Source: Thelonectria olida
Lineage: Eukaryota; Ascomycota; Sordariomycetes; Hypocreales; Nectriaceae
NCBI GenBank assembly: GCA_020736575.1
Contig: JAGPYM010000031.1
Location: 1-64,000 of the forward strand
Direction of reading: 5' to 3'
DNA: 64,000 nucleotides
How positions within the stretch are numbered: the first letter of the stretch is position 1; each line of letters begins with the position of its first letter. A model generated the notes under the pieces. It worked only from the letters and a program-made list of their open reading frames with translations. It had not been told where the DNA came from and made no database searches. Below are positions 36,596 through 48,426 of this stretch, in pieces. Made by a program: the position numbers and the translations under genes.

Positions 36596-37542
36596 TTATA
36601 CCCCAAGCGGTTCCTATCAACATGTTTATGGAGTAGAAATTATTGCACACTCCCTCAATTGCCTTGATGGTTTTAGGTTCCACTGGCAAGGCGCGAGTTC
36701 AGGGCGCAGAAGGTGAAGGTGTAGGGCGAGCGTGTAAGGCGTAGGGCGTCTTGATATCGCTGACCATGGTTGCTTGTCAAGAGCGAACGCACTCTTTATG
36801 ATCTATTCTCGATCCTGGCCTTGTCCTAAACACTTTGGTCGAAGACTACAAGTTGGGTTGAGACAGTAGAATTATATCACTAACGATCAGATAACCTGGG
36901 TGACCTACATACTGTGCCTTGTCGTTTGTCAGCGTCACTGGCCTGACTTTCATGTGGATCTAGAAAGCTCTCAACCAAGCATGAAGTAGCAGAGTTGAAA
37001 GACGATGAATCATGACTTATCAGAAAGAAAAGGCCTGAAACTAATACCAACAAGATGCTTACTCCTAAGAGCATGACTCTTTGGTAGGATACTAGACTCC
37101 ATGCAACAAAGCTAGGAAAAGGATCAGGGACTATGGTTGCCAAACATGCGCTTTACCCTAAATAGAAATGAATCTCTGATTGGCTGTGAGCACCCTTGTC
37201 CGCCAACACTCCAACTTGCATTGCTACCATGCCAGCCATTCGACGACGACGACATATCATGCTGGATCATGGATGCAATTAATCGGAATTATGGCATGTA
37301 TTTCCGCTAATTCCATCGTGTTGATGGAGAATCAAGAGTTGCAAAGTCCGTAAATGTGTCCCGCGGGCTCCGTCAAGCACTCCTTCTCCACGCATCGTGT
37401 TGGTAGTCGTACAGTCCAACAGACGGAGTAACGCAGCCGCCTAGTAGGTATAAATGGCTCAGTCGCCCTCTGTCAGGAAGGACTGTAGCAAATACCAATC
37501 ATCTGTCTTAGATACCTCAAACATCTGCATCTTCATCTCAAA
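36596..37542. other. Divergent promoter region
   Basis: 947 bp between the minus-strand aminotransferase and the plus-strand SDR gene. A TATA box for the SDR lies near its right end; no real gene is seen inside. Confidence 0.5.
37449..37455 (+). promoter_or_regulatory. TATA box of the SDR gene
   Basis: TATAAAT 88-94 bp before the ATG at 37543. An ATG that overlaps its end (37454) is out of frame and probably lies before the transcription start. Confidence 0.5.
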
Positions 37543-38665
37543 ATGGCGACATCCAACTCGCAGTTCAACGACCAGACCGAAGCTCTCGAGGTCGCCGCAG
37601 CTTTCGCTCGTGGCATCCAGGGAAAGACGGTTCTTATCACTGGAGTGAACCAAGGGGGAATAGGCTTCTCGACTGCAGAGGCGTTTGTAAGTTACAAAGA
37701 CCCTGGCCTTGAACGACATACTCACAATGTAGGCCTCTCAACATCCTGCCCACCTCATCATCGCAGGCCGCAATCTGTCCAAGATTGAGGACAGCATCAA
37801 TGCCCTCAAGAGTCGATTCCCAGAGGTGGACTACCGCCCCCTCCAAATCAACCTCTCCAGCCAGCAGTCGGTTCGTACTGCGGCCGCCGAGCTTCTCTCC
37901 TGGACCGATGTACCAATCGTCAACATTATCCTCAACAGCGCCGGTATCATGTGTCTCCCGGAGCGCACGCTCAGCGAAGACGGCATTGAGATGCATTTCG
38001 CGACCAACCACATTGGACACTTCCTCTTCACCTCGCTGATCATGCCCAAGCTCATCAAGGCTGCAGAGGGGGCTCCAAAGGGGGCTACTCGCGTCGTCAA
38101 CGTCACCTCGGCTTCTCCAATGGTATCCAAGATCCGATGGAGCGACATGAAGTTTGAAAAACTGAACAAAGACCTCCCAACGGCGGAACAGCCAAGCTAC
38201 GACATGCACAGGATGTGGGGATATGCCGACCCAGAGAACATGTCTTACGTTCCGCTGGAGGGCTACAACAACAGCAAGGTAGCCAACGTGCTCTTCGGAA
38301 TCGGCGCCAACCAGCGCTTGTACGACAAACACGGCGTGTTGACTCTGGCCGTGCACCCGGGCATCATTCAAACCGAGCTGGGCCGTAACATGACCCAGGA
38401 GACGCTGGACGCAATCGCGGGCTTTGCCGCCTCTGGAGCAATTTCGTACAAGACCCTGGGCGCAGGAGCGTCGACCAGCCTGGTTGCTGCGCTGGACCCG
38501 AAGCTGGCGGTAGGCGAAACCAAGGACGGCAGCGAGAACTACGGAGCGTATCTGGTCGATTGCCAGATCAGTGACAAGGGGCATCCGTTGGCGGTTTCCA
38601 GCGACGAAGCCGAGAAGCTGTGGAAGCTCTCTGAGGAATTGGTCAAGGAGACTTTTGTCTGGTAA
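37543..38665 (+). CDS. Short-chain dehydrogenase/reductase
   Basis: Two exons, 37543-37686 and 37733-38665 (GTAAGT...TGTAG, phase 0), give 358 residues. The Rossmann start is TVLITGVNQGGIGFSTAEAF, split right after by the intron, then LIIAGRN for cofactor choice, NSAGIM, and the catalytic region with Ser in VVNVTSASPMVS and YNNSKVAN (Tyr-x3-Lys). The C-terminus (LAVHPGIIQTEL) is typical of retinol-dehydrogenase or WWOX-like fungal SDRs. Such enzymes oxidise or reduce small alcohols and ketones; the substrate is unknown. It stands alone between larger genes and does not obviously belong to a pathway here. Confidence 0.9.
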
Positions 38666-38982
38666 TGTTGCCTAGGCATCATCTACTTCTGATGTCGAGG
38701 TACAAAGACCAGGGGACATGTCTATGTAGTACCCAGCTGAGAATTGATCATTATCATGTCACTCATGCCGGTGGTTGGTCATCGGTAAGATGAACGAATA
38801 GGCCATGGTCAATGTCATCTTCAGTCTTAGTCAACGGTCACAGCCAAACATCAATCAGTCGAGTCAAAATACGTCTCATTCCACATCAATATTAGACGAA
38901 AGTTATACAAAAAGATAAATCAAACGCTGTATTCTAATATGACAATATTCCCCATGACCATTACATTCCCAGTTATTTTCAC
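38666..38982. other. Intergenic between convergent genes
   Basis: 317 bp between the 3' ends of the SDR and sulfatase-fold genes. AT-rich near the right end, nothing else noted. Confidence 0.4.
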
Positions 38983-41806
38983 TCAAGTCTTTAACAAATG
39001 CCACCTCCACAAACGCTCTCTCTCCAACAGGTGCCAATTAGCCACCTCGACAGCCTCGGTCGCCCACTGCGCCGCCTCGTCACCGTGCTTAGCCTTAACG
39101 GCGTTGGCGAGCTGCTCAGGTGTCCACGCCGTCGTCGGGTCATGCTCCTCCGGATCGACCTCGGTGTTTGTAAACGTGTACTCGAACGTCTTCTTCACGG
39201 GCAGCGAGAGCCTGAAGGGCGTGTCGGCCGACGAGACGGCCATGATACCGGCTCCGAGGTTGATGACGTGGAAGTTCCATGCGCGACGGCCGTTGTGCGA
39301 TTTCTTATAGGGTCGGATTAGGGACTGGCCCTCGTAGTCCTGAACGAGATCAGAGGCGATGTGCTTGTCGTCCTTGTTCAGGGAGCCGCTGTTGATGAGG
39401 AGATCGAGGATGGTAGGGAGGATAGAGATGCTGGTGACGTTGGCCTCGTATTGGATACGAGGAAGGTTGGGGTGTCGGAAGTGGATGGGAACTCGGAATG
39501 CGCTGACATGCCCGATATCGTAAGTTCCCGTCTTGTGGTAATCCTCCTTGAAGGCCTGTCCGTGATCGCCAGCAAAGACGACAAGGGTCTCGTTGGAAAT
39601 ATTGAGCTCGTCAAAAAGATCCAAGAGCTCAGCCAGCCAGGAATCGTGGAAGCGGATGGTGTTCAGGTACTTGTTAAAGTCCGAATGCCACTGGTTGCCT
39701 CCAGAAGTGGGCATGTACTCTTCGTTGTCGAACCATTCGGGGGTGCCCCAGGGGTGGTGGGTGGTGCTCGTGAAATGCGACATCCAAATGCGCTGGTTGT
39801 TGGCCGTGGCGTTGGTGATGTATTCGCGAATGTGCGGCTTCAGGGCGGGCTCGGGAAGGCCAAAGTAGTTGACCTCCTTGTACAGGGGATCCGACTTGTT
39901 GAATCGCCAGTCGTCCTGGATCTCCTTTCTGCAGACAATGTGCTTGAAGCCGAGCTTCTGGTCAAAGATCTCCTGTCGATCGTACTTTTCAACCTCGGCC
40001 TCCATCAGGGCGGGATACCAGGGCCACTCTCGGAAATCCTCCGACGAGCTGTTGGCCTTGTTCTGGTTCCAAAGATCCAAGATCTGGGTGATGCAGGGTT
40101 GGTAAGCATCCGTGTCGGCCTCGTCAAACTTTTCGACGGCCATGGGCCAGCTGCCGCAGTGGGTGCTACCGAAGCTCTTGGTCGACAGGGAAGCCATCGA
40201 GTATCCGCCGACAACGTTGACACCGCCAAAGCCGTCCTTGGCCTTGTCCTGCCACACTTGCTCTTCAGTCGTATAGGCGTTGCCCTCGGCATCTCTAAAG
40301 TTTCCGTCGACGCCGGCGATTCTCTGGTGGTTGGGGGTCAGTCTGGAGAGCAACTCGTTGACCTTGGCCCTGTCTGCCTCTGGGTTCGCCTGCAAAATGG
40401 TCTGGTGGATGGGAGAGTCCTGTTTAATCGGGAAAAGCTCCTGGCGCAGACTCTCCATGAGTACGAAGACAACGTTCTTAATCTTGACGGATCCATCATC
40501 CAAGGCTGACTTGAGAGGTTGCAAAATCTCGGTATCGAGGTTGGTAATCTTCATCGGATCGTCAACGGGGTTATAGAAGGGATCCTTCAACTGAAGACCC
40601 AAACATGTGTCCTTCCAGGCCTCCTCGGTAGCACCGTGAGAATTGGGGACATTCTTGTCGAAGCGTCGGGGATCCCATCGGAGAAAGCCGCGGGGGGGCT
40701 CGTCAGGCAGCCAATCGGGACGTCGTTGGCGGTATGAATCAGCGAGCTTGCTGCCCGGCGCCCAGCCCTTGTAGTCGCCGTTGGGGTCCTCCCAGTTCTT
40801 GTTGTCGAGAAGCTCGGGGTAGGGCCAAGTATTCTTCATGATGCGCCTCTGCTCGGAGCAGTGATCGGGCTCGGGTCGGAAGATGTCGAGGAAGTGCATG
40901 GGGAGAGTGACCGACATGTGGTCGTAGGGTTCCTCGGGTCGAACGAGGGAGGTGGTGAGACAGAAGGCGAAGAGGGCCGTCTTGAGAACCAAGGAGAAAG
41001 ATGGGATGAGCATTGTCCATCGGAAGCCCGACAAACAAGAGCGCTTCCGCGCGCCCGCATTTGGCTTCTCGCCATTGCCAATCAACATATGAGATTCGGA
41101 TCCATCGTTGTTATCGTGAGATTCCGTGTCGTTCGAAAGGAGGGTCGCGTCCGAGTCGAGCTCTACGTCTCGGGCCGAGTGCCTGCCGCGACGGCGCTTG
41201 ATGATATTGATGAAATATCTCGGGCCTGGGATGGATTAGTACTACTACCACACGTCGCCTTCTCTGGATATTTACCGAAAGCAAGAACCTCATAGATGCC
41301 AAACAAAAAGTCCCCTGTGACGCGGTAGACGAAATTCTGGGAGAACCAAGCGATGACGAGAATGACAGATCCACACGCCAGAACGCCCCAAATTCCAGTA
41401 AGAAGCAGCTTGATGGCATCCTCGTCGGCCGCAAATTCTCTGGCTTCATGCCACTCGAGCTCGGCGCCAGTCTTGATCGAAAAGCCCAACTGCGCGGAGC
41501 CGGCGAAAAGCGCAATAGAACTGCATGGCACAAAGTCAGTCTTGTACACCAGTGAAGGGGCCGGGCTCCGTACGTTATTAGCACGCCGATGATGGCGCAT
41601 AAAAATGTGAACCAACTCCTCACCGGTCGCAGCACTATTCTACCGATGCATATGGCCAGGAAGTCGGGGAGAAAGAAACTCGGAAAATAGAGGAGAAAGT
41701 CCTTGACAGGCACGGTGGACGCCAGAAGAAAGAGATGGACGACTTTGGCGGAAACGACAGAGACAAAGAAGACGGAAAAGATTAAGGAAACCGAAGGGAG
41801 ATACAT
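38983..41806 (-). CDS. Membrane-anchored sulfatase-fold enzyme, LtaS-like layout
   Basis: Three exons on the minus strand (41806-41574, 41520-41276, 41225-38983) give 906 residues; intron 2 has a textbook TACTAAT branch point. The N-terminus has about five hydrophobic segments (from LIFSVFFVSVVSAKV to LVLKTALFAFCLTTSLV), then an extracellular alkaline-phosphatase/sulfatase fold: NVVFVLMESLRQELFP (metal ligand Glu), STKSFGSTHCGSWP near the nucleophile, HFTSTTHHPWG and VVFAGDHGQAF (metal Asp/His). Five helices followed by such a domain is the layout of bacterial lipoteichoic-acid synthase and phosphoethanolamine transferases. A role in transferring a phospho-headgroup or cleaving sulfate or phosphate esters is inference only. 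Confidence 0.85.
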
Positions 41807-44800
41807 GATGCCAGCGGGCAGGCGGCGTGACGGCCCAGAAGGAGTGTTGAACTACTTTTGACCTAACGGGGAAGGAAACGAGACGGAAGAAGAAGAGAAG
41901 AAGGAAAAGAAGAAAAAGAAACAGGCAAAGGGATTGAATATGGGGTGTTTGAAGCCGAATTGGTCGCGTGCTGGGCCCTTGACATTGGACAAATTTTGTC
42001 CGGGGTAAGACGGATGTTAGCGCCGCAATAATGTGCGGAATCGCAGTGGAGGAGCTCGTATTAAGTGGCGGTGCCCCTTGGAACAGGGCCGTTCGCTTGG
42101 CACTAACAGTTACATTCGAGACTCCTTGGGCTGAGAGTGTCGGACTGGCCCGAACGAAGGAGCTATGATGATGGGGGAGAAGGAGGAGGAGCAGAGATGA
42201 GAGACAACATAAGGGGGATTGTTTCATCACTTGGCGAGGGATCTGACTGAAGGATTCACGCCCCGGGACCAGTTTGCAGTTGCATATGTTGGAAATCGGA
42301 GCAAGCAAGGGGGCAACTCCAAGCAAGCAGTGGCATCTTGGAAATCTTGACTCAGCCACAGCTGGGTTGGCCGAAGATCCTCTCAGCAATACGAAAAATT
42401 AGAAACAAACCCACGGACAAGTCTAGGTAAAAGGGGGCTGGCTCATCGTCTGCTGCGGTCGTCCGCACGCGACATGATGCTCCAACCGGTTTAACTCCCC
42501 ATGTCACCCATTTAGACGACCCGAATTCCGAGGACGAGGGAGGCGGGGCAAGGCGGTGGAACTTTTGGGTTCCCAAGTGATTGGCTCCGGGGAGTACACG
42601 TTACGTTAACATTCTGTGGCCACTGTCCCGATCGCTCAGCGCAGGGCGATCCAGGCAGATGAGGAGTCTGTCCGTCCAGCGTCATGGAGGTAACTGCAGT
42701 TAGAAGGCCTCCCCGACCTGGCCGGCCTGCATCACCTTGATTGGCCTGTCGAGCATCATAGCGTTGCACGGAGGACGGAGAGCCTCCACTGTTACCATAT
42801 TGCCGCTTGGTACGGAGTCCTGTACCCCGTCCCTCTCCTCTTTCTTTTTGCCTCCTGTTTCCTCTCTTGCCCCTTGGTCGCGTGTCCAAACTCCAAGAAA
42901 AGCCAGCGTCCATCAAGGATCAGAGGATGCACATTTTATTAGCGCTGACATTCCCGTCTCAGCCGGCTCAGCCTCCCCAGTTTGGACATAGGGGCCCTGC
43001 AAGTTGGCAAGGCAGGCCGCCTATGTGGAAGAACTCCTCTCTCTCGGCAGATATGGATAATTAAAGATTCTCATCTCCCTCTTCTCTCTGCATAATGCTC
43101 ACTCCGTATACCCGCACAGCCATCACTCGCATCCCATCATCGGCCATGGCCGGCCTCCAACCTCCCCTCTCTGACCGAGCAATCTATAAGGGGCTTCAGT
43201 CCCCGCCAACCTGCCTCGGACATTACTTCTTCAATGGCCACTGAAACAAGTGGGTGACATCTCATGTCTCTCTCTGCCGCCTAACCGAGCTGGGCAGCCC
43301 TAAGCCCCGTTTATTTACCGAATCCCTGCCCAGCATTTAGAATGAATCGACTTGTTAAGGTTAAGCTATGTTCCTCGTCCCATGAATAACATCGCCCGAC
43401 CGTGCCGGGATCCGGGCCTGCAATACTAAGCGAAAAGGGGAAAGGAGGGGGCGCGGGAACGCTTCCAGAGCGTGCCGTCTTCGATGTCTCCTTTTTACGA
43501 GATTGACGGTGCTGTTCGTAATTAATGCGAGAGAAGACGCCATATGGGGGCTCAATATTGCTCCAATGGCCTCCACTGGCGTCTGACTACCGACACGACC
43601 CCTGTTGCCTCGCCCTGAGGATGTTCATGATGTTCTGGAAGGGGAAAAACGGACACAAACAGCACAGGTCATGCACGGCGCACCGCGCACCGCGGCATGG
43701 TTTGTCGTATAGACGACTCGGACGAGGCGGGCTGCGGTGGGTAATATTTCTAGCGGAGACGGTGCTCCTTTGACAAATCACTTTGAATGGAACGGGCCGA
43801 AGGTGCATTTATCACCTCCTTCTTCGATCAGCCTTCACATCGAGCCGTTGTTTCTGACAGCCTTTGCAAACCCCCTGTGTCTAACCGTCAAGCTAAGACA
43901 CCCCCACACTCATCCAACATTTAGCCATCTGCCATCACCGTTTGGTCTTTGCCCATGGCGTCCAACTGGGCCAAGCGCGCTGTCATCTTACTCCGGCCAA
44001 TTCCATCTGTTAGAGTCGTGTCACATCACCCTCCGTCGATCCCATGACCTGCCTGGAAAATTGGAGCAGTCGGGCGATCGCTGGAGCATGAACAGCCACA
44101 TTTACTCGTTCACTGCCACTCGCACAGCCAGCAGACTTCCTTGCAAGACCGCTCGAAACAGAAGGGAGCGCAAGACGAGTTGCCCAACTGCCATGCATGC
44201 GTCATGCCACAAAGGCGCCAAGCAGCGTCGTTGACGAACTCAGCAAGCGACAACTGGTCCCGCATGCATTAGGGTTGTAAACGGGCGGATAAATGCGCGT
44301 ATGATCGAACTCTCTGTGCCGGTCCGCGAACGGCCATTGCCGTCGTTTCCGAAGCTACAGGGTAGGTCGTTATGTCCCAACGGCCGGTGAAGAGCAGTAC
44401 TATTATGCCGTCTGGTGTTGAAACGATCTCTCTCGTTGTTATTATCAGTAGAGGTTGCATAAATATTTGAAAGAAAGAGGTTCATGCAAGGTTTCCCTCG
44501 TGTATCGTCGTTCAGGTCGTGCGGGTGACAGTTGCGAGGTAGAAGCAGCTTGGTAAGCAGCAGCATGAGTACAAGCACAACATGGAACACTCAACGAACG
44601 GGAGCGCCCGTGAACCTCTAGCTTGGGCTGCCAGCACTCGAATTCCATCGTACTACCAGTGCAACGTCACAGCAGGCTATTCTTTCAACTTCTTAAGTTT
44701 GATGATAACAGACATCGACATGGAGGCACGAAGCATGAGACAAGGAGTGTCAAGATCGACCGCAAGGCACCCTGTATCTGGACACTGCCGCGACCATGAA

Positions 44801-46490
44801 GCTGATTGGATCAAGCGTAACAATGTGTGAGTAGAGTTTCTCGCCTGTAACCCTACCCACCTGGGGAAACGCGCTGTCACTGTGCCGAATCCATCTATGC
44901 CTCTTAGCAAATCGTTCCATTAAGATTCGGCACTGCCACCTCTGTAGATTAAAGCTCGGCGTCTGAGTCACTGCAATTGCCCATTCTACATGTACATTTC
45001 CCATGTTAGAAGCGCGGTCCGAATAGTTCGAGCAGAGGAGTGTTCACATGCCGCATGTGACTTGAAGTTGACCTACCTATCCTGCGTTAGTTTCAGGGAT
45101 GGCTCGTATTCTTTTATTTACCGTTCTTCTGGGCCCATGCACCTTTTGGAGGCAATTGGCCATCAACTTACTTTTTCGTATTGGCAGGCATTGCTAGACA
45201 CTCAACGAGTCAGACTGGCGCCCGTCTCCCTAGCGTGTCACATTCAAGTACACGAGGCGCCCTGAAGGCTCAATGTGACAGTAAGCGGAATCCTGCAAGA
45301 TTGAAATGAAGTTGTGTGTTTCTCGCCTCAATCTCGTCTTGTAAGATCCTGCTTACTGCCGCGCCTGGTTACCTCTGAGAAGAGCATGAGCTGTTGCAAT
45401 CGATCACCAGCACTAACGATTTGTCTGAGGTAGATTCCAGTATGATCGAGACCATGTGTTGTACTCTCACCTGGGTGCATCGATCGGTTGACTATTCGTA
45501 TGAGAATAAGAATAAGCTATTGAGCATTTAATATTCGAGCATGACCAGAATGTTGCATCACCACAGCTACATGTTCAAGAGGAAACGAGACTTATGAGAT
45601 GACAGTACCTAGGAATGGGGAATTATTAAAGACGCGTCTAGGTCTACTCACGCTCATCTATCATTGTCTGAAACTACCCAGGGCATCTCATACGCTGAGC
45701 GGATGCATGTCGTGCGAGTCTGATGGCCCGTCATTATTGTTGCAGAACCAAGACTGCATCTAAGCAACCGGGACTTTGGTACACAAAGGTCAGTCTCAAA
45801 CCACAGAAAGCCATAATCTTATTCACACTTCTATTTATGAGCGGTCATCTCCCCGCTTATGTCATGCAGCCTTGTCGACTCATCAACTAGCCCAAAGACT
45901 AGAGTCGCTCCTTTTGCTTATATTGCCGACCATGGGGTTCACTTTATTTATATTTCATGTCTAGTTGGTTAATGTTTGTCACAATCTTTCTTCTCCATAT
46001 AGTTTCCTAAACCGTATACCTACTATAACAGAACTTTATCAGCCAATCCCCGAGATAGGCATGTAGATGCATGGTTATCTTTTCAATCGGCGATTGAAGT
46101 TCTCGTTGTGGGTCCTGGATGCATCCGCCGCGTGGCAGATGTCCACTTCAGATCGGGGAGATTTTTTCGGAGTTGAAGAAGAGGACTTGACGTGTCCGGA
46201 TCTGTTGCAATTGGACCACAAACTCATTCGAGGCCATTAAAAGCTGGATCGATATACATATACTCTAGGTGATTCGTGATTCGCAAGTCTCACGTTGGCA
46301 GCTCATTTGCTCGGCCGTGGTCGGAGAGACGAGCTTGATTGGCCCTAATGATAGCAGCACTAGCTTCGGACTGTTTAATTACTATCGTCCATCACGAGTC
46401 ACTTCCTTTCTCCCTTCCACTCTCCTTATCTGATCTGATCGACCAAGACTACACTCGTTTCAAGTTGGCCTCGGTCTTCTCACGTCAGCC
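41807..46490. other. 4.7-kb region without a recognisable gene
   Basis: Open frames here are short (under about 165 codons), overlap on both strands, start without ATG or lack resemblance to any protein. CT/GA-rich tracts occur near 41880-41930 and 42170-42200. No tRNA is recognised by eye. It could hold promoters, a non-coding transcript or unrecognised short genes. It separates the sulfatase-fold gene from the accessory cluster. Confidence 0.5.
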
Positions 46491-47780
46491 ATGCTTCGTA
46501 CCGCAGCCAAGTCCATCCCGAAAAGCCCCTTCGTCGACTCCATTGTCGTTGGTGGCGGCCCCTGCGGCCTCGCTGTCGTTGGCAACCTCCTCGAGCAACG
46601 ACCCCAACAGCGCCAACTCTGGGTTGATCCCGCCTTCAAGGCTGGCCGCGTGGGAGCCCAATACCGTGAAGTCCCCAGTAACACAAAGGTGGATTTGTTT
46701 CTGGACTTTGCTACCGCCGTGGCCCCGTTTCGACAAATTCTAGACTCTGCCAAAGGGCCTGATGCCGTGACAGCGCTTCGCAGCTTGCCCCGAAATGAAG
46801 GCTGTGAGCTTGGCTATGCTGCGGATCTGTGTCTGATGCTCACTGATGGCGTCGCTCGTCGGTTTGATAATGTGCAGCAACACCACGGCAGAGTCACTGC
46901 AGCCACCTTTGACAAGGTATGTTGATGCGCCAACTTCGGAACGAGAAGCTCACCTTGTATCACGCAGAACACCAGCCTCTGGACAGCAGTCTTGGATGGA
47001 AAACGTCACGTCAGCACATCGAAGCTGGTTCTGTGTACTGGATCATGCCCGATCGAGGATTCGCAATCCATCACGGAGCTGCCGGCCGGCTTGAAGACGG
47101 TGCACCTAGATGTTGCGCTCAAGCCATCGCAGCTGGCCAAGACGGTCAAGCCGGACTCGACTGTGGCTGTCGTTGGTGCTTCGCATTCGGCAATCTTGGT
47201 CTTGATGAACCTGTACAACCTTGCTGCAACCACTCACCCGAAGCTCCGAATCAAATGGTTCACCCGGCACAAGGACCTGCGCTATGCCCAGTACATGGAC
47301 GGCTGGATTTTGTACGACAACACCGGTCTTAAAGGCCAGGCCGCTCAGTGGGCTCGCGACAATCTGGAGGAAGCGTCTTTCAAGAACAGCCCGGTCAGCA
47401 AGGTCGTTACCAAACTCTGGACGCCGCCAGATGACGAAGATGCGATATACCAAGCCGAGCTTCCCAGCTGCTCGCACTTTGTCCAAGCCATCGGCTACCA
47501 GCGAAACCCTCTGCCTGAGCTGGGCCTCGCTGAAAAGGCCGGTGCCAGGCCCCTGCCTTTGAGCGTTCACCACGACGACTCGACCGGCCGCTTCTTTACC
47601 TATCCCAGCGACTCGGATCGCCAGGGCAGACAGTACGTTCCTGGGCTATTCGGAGCCGGCATCGCTTTCCCCGAGCGCGTGACAGACCCCGCAGGCAATA
47701 CCGAGCATGCGGTTGGCTTCTGGAAATTCATGAAGTTTTTGAAGAAGACGGTCCCTGAATGGGCCAACGCATCGAATTGA
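46491..47780 (+). CDS. FAD/NAD(P)-binding flavoprotein, monooxygenase-like
   Basis: Two exons, 46491-46916 and 46968-47780 (GTATGT...CGCAG, phase 0), give 412 residues. The FAD site is SIVVGGGPCGLAVVGNLLE near residue 17, and a second Rossmann site is VAVVGASHSAILVLMNLY. FVQAIGYQRNPLP resembles the ATG-type motif of this flavoprotein class. The N-terminal basic, Ser-rich stretch could target mitochondria. It is probably an NAD(P)H-dependent oxygenase or oxidoreductase; the substrate is unknown. It stands at the left end of a group of enzymes, transporter and regulator genes reaching 62164, so it may act in that pathway. Confidence 0.8.
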
Positions 47781-48426
47781 GCATAGATGATAAACTCATA
47801 GACGGCATACTCCATAGATGATGATAGAGTTAGATCTGGCATGTTGCAAGAAACCAAGGGTAGTCGCTTACAGACACGATCTTCGAAGTAATGGCAATGC
47901 AAAGATGGTACAACCAAGTCTTGGCTCTGCAGAGTGCGCACATATCATGTTATAAGTCAATGGGTATGAGCCTAGTTCCTACCACACCGACTCAGTCTTG
48001 TTAAACATTGAAGGTCGACTTGGAGCAACCCTGACTGCCGAGCTTCAAAGACGGATGGATGGCCCCACGATGGCCCGACGACGGGCGCACCCGCGGCCGT
48101 CTTTTCCCAACGCAGCCGCAAAGCCGACGCCGAAGCACGCGGCGCCGCTTCAAGGACAGCACCCGGCTCTCGTTCCTGTTGGCCAGCACCTTCGCGTATG
48201 CCGCTCCAGTGGGTTTTCCGGCAGCAGACGCAAATGCAAGGCCCAAGTCCGGCCCAGGCTCTGGAACACGCGGCCGTCGTGGCAGGGATGCCAATCAGGA
48301 CTAGCATGGGGTGAGACGTTGAACTGGCGGAGAGGGCGGGGTTTCGAGATAAAAGCGAAGCAATCCCAAGGCCGCGTCATTTTTTGGTCGCTTTTTGTTG
48401 TCGATCGTCTGTATACTGTATCCGTC
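47781..48426. other. Intergenic
   Basis: 646 bp with a GC-rich part (48055-48290). Overlapping frames occur on both strands but have no resemblance to proteins; promoter of the methyltransferase gene. Confidence 0.4.

Noticed and set aside
36880..37143. Small membrane-helix frame on the minus strand
   Set aside because: It has no ATG start and lies in a divergent promoter; the hydrophobic run alone is not enough.
39361..40509. 382-codon plus-strand frame opposite the sulfatase-fold gene
   Set aside because: It lies wholly antisense to conserved coding sequence and has a Val/Gly/Leu-rich composition typical of shadow frames.
41640..42389. 250-codon minus-strand frame upstream of the sulfatase-fold gene
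   Set aside because: It overlaps the first exon of that gene in another frame and is Ser/Leu/Arg-rich without motifs.
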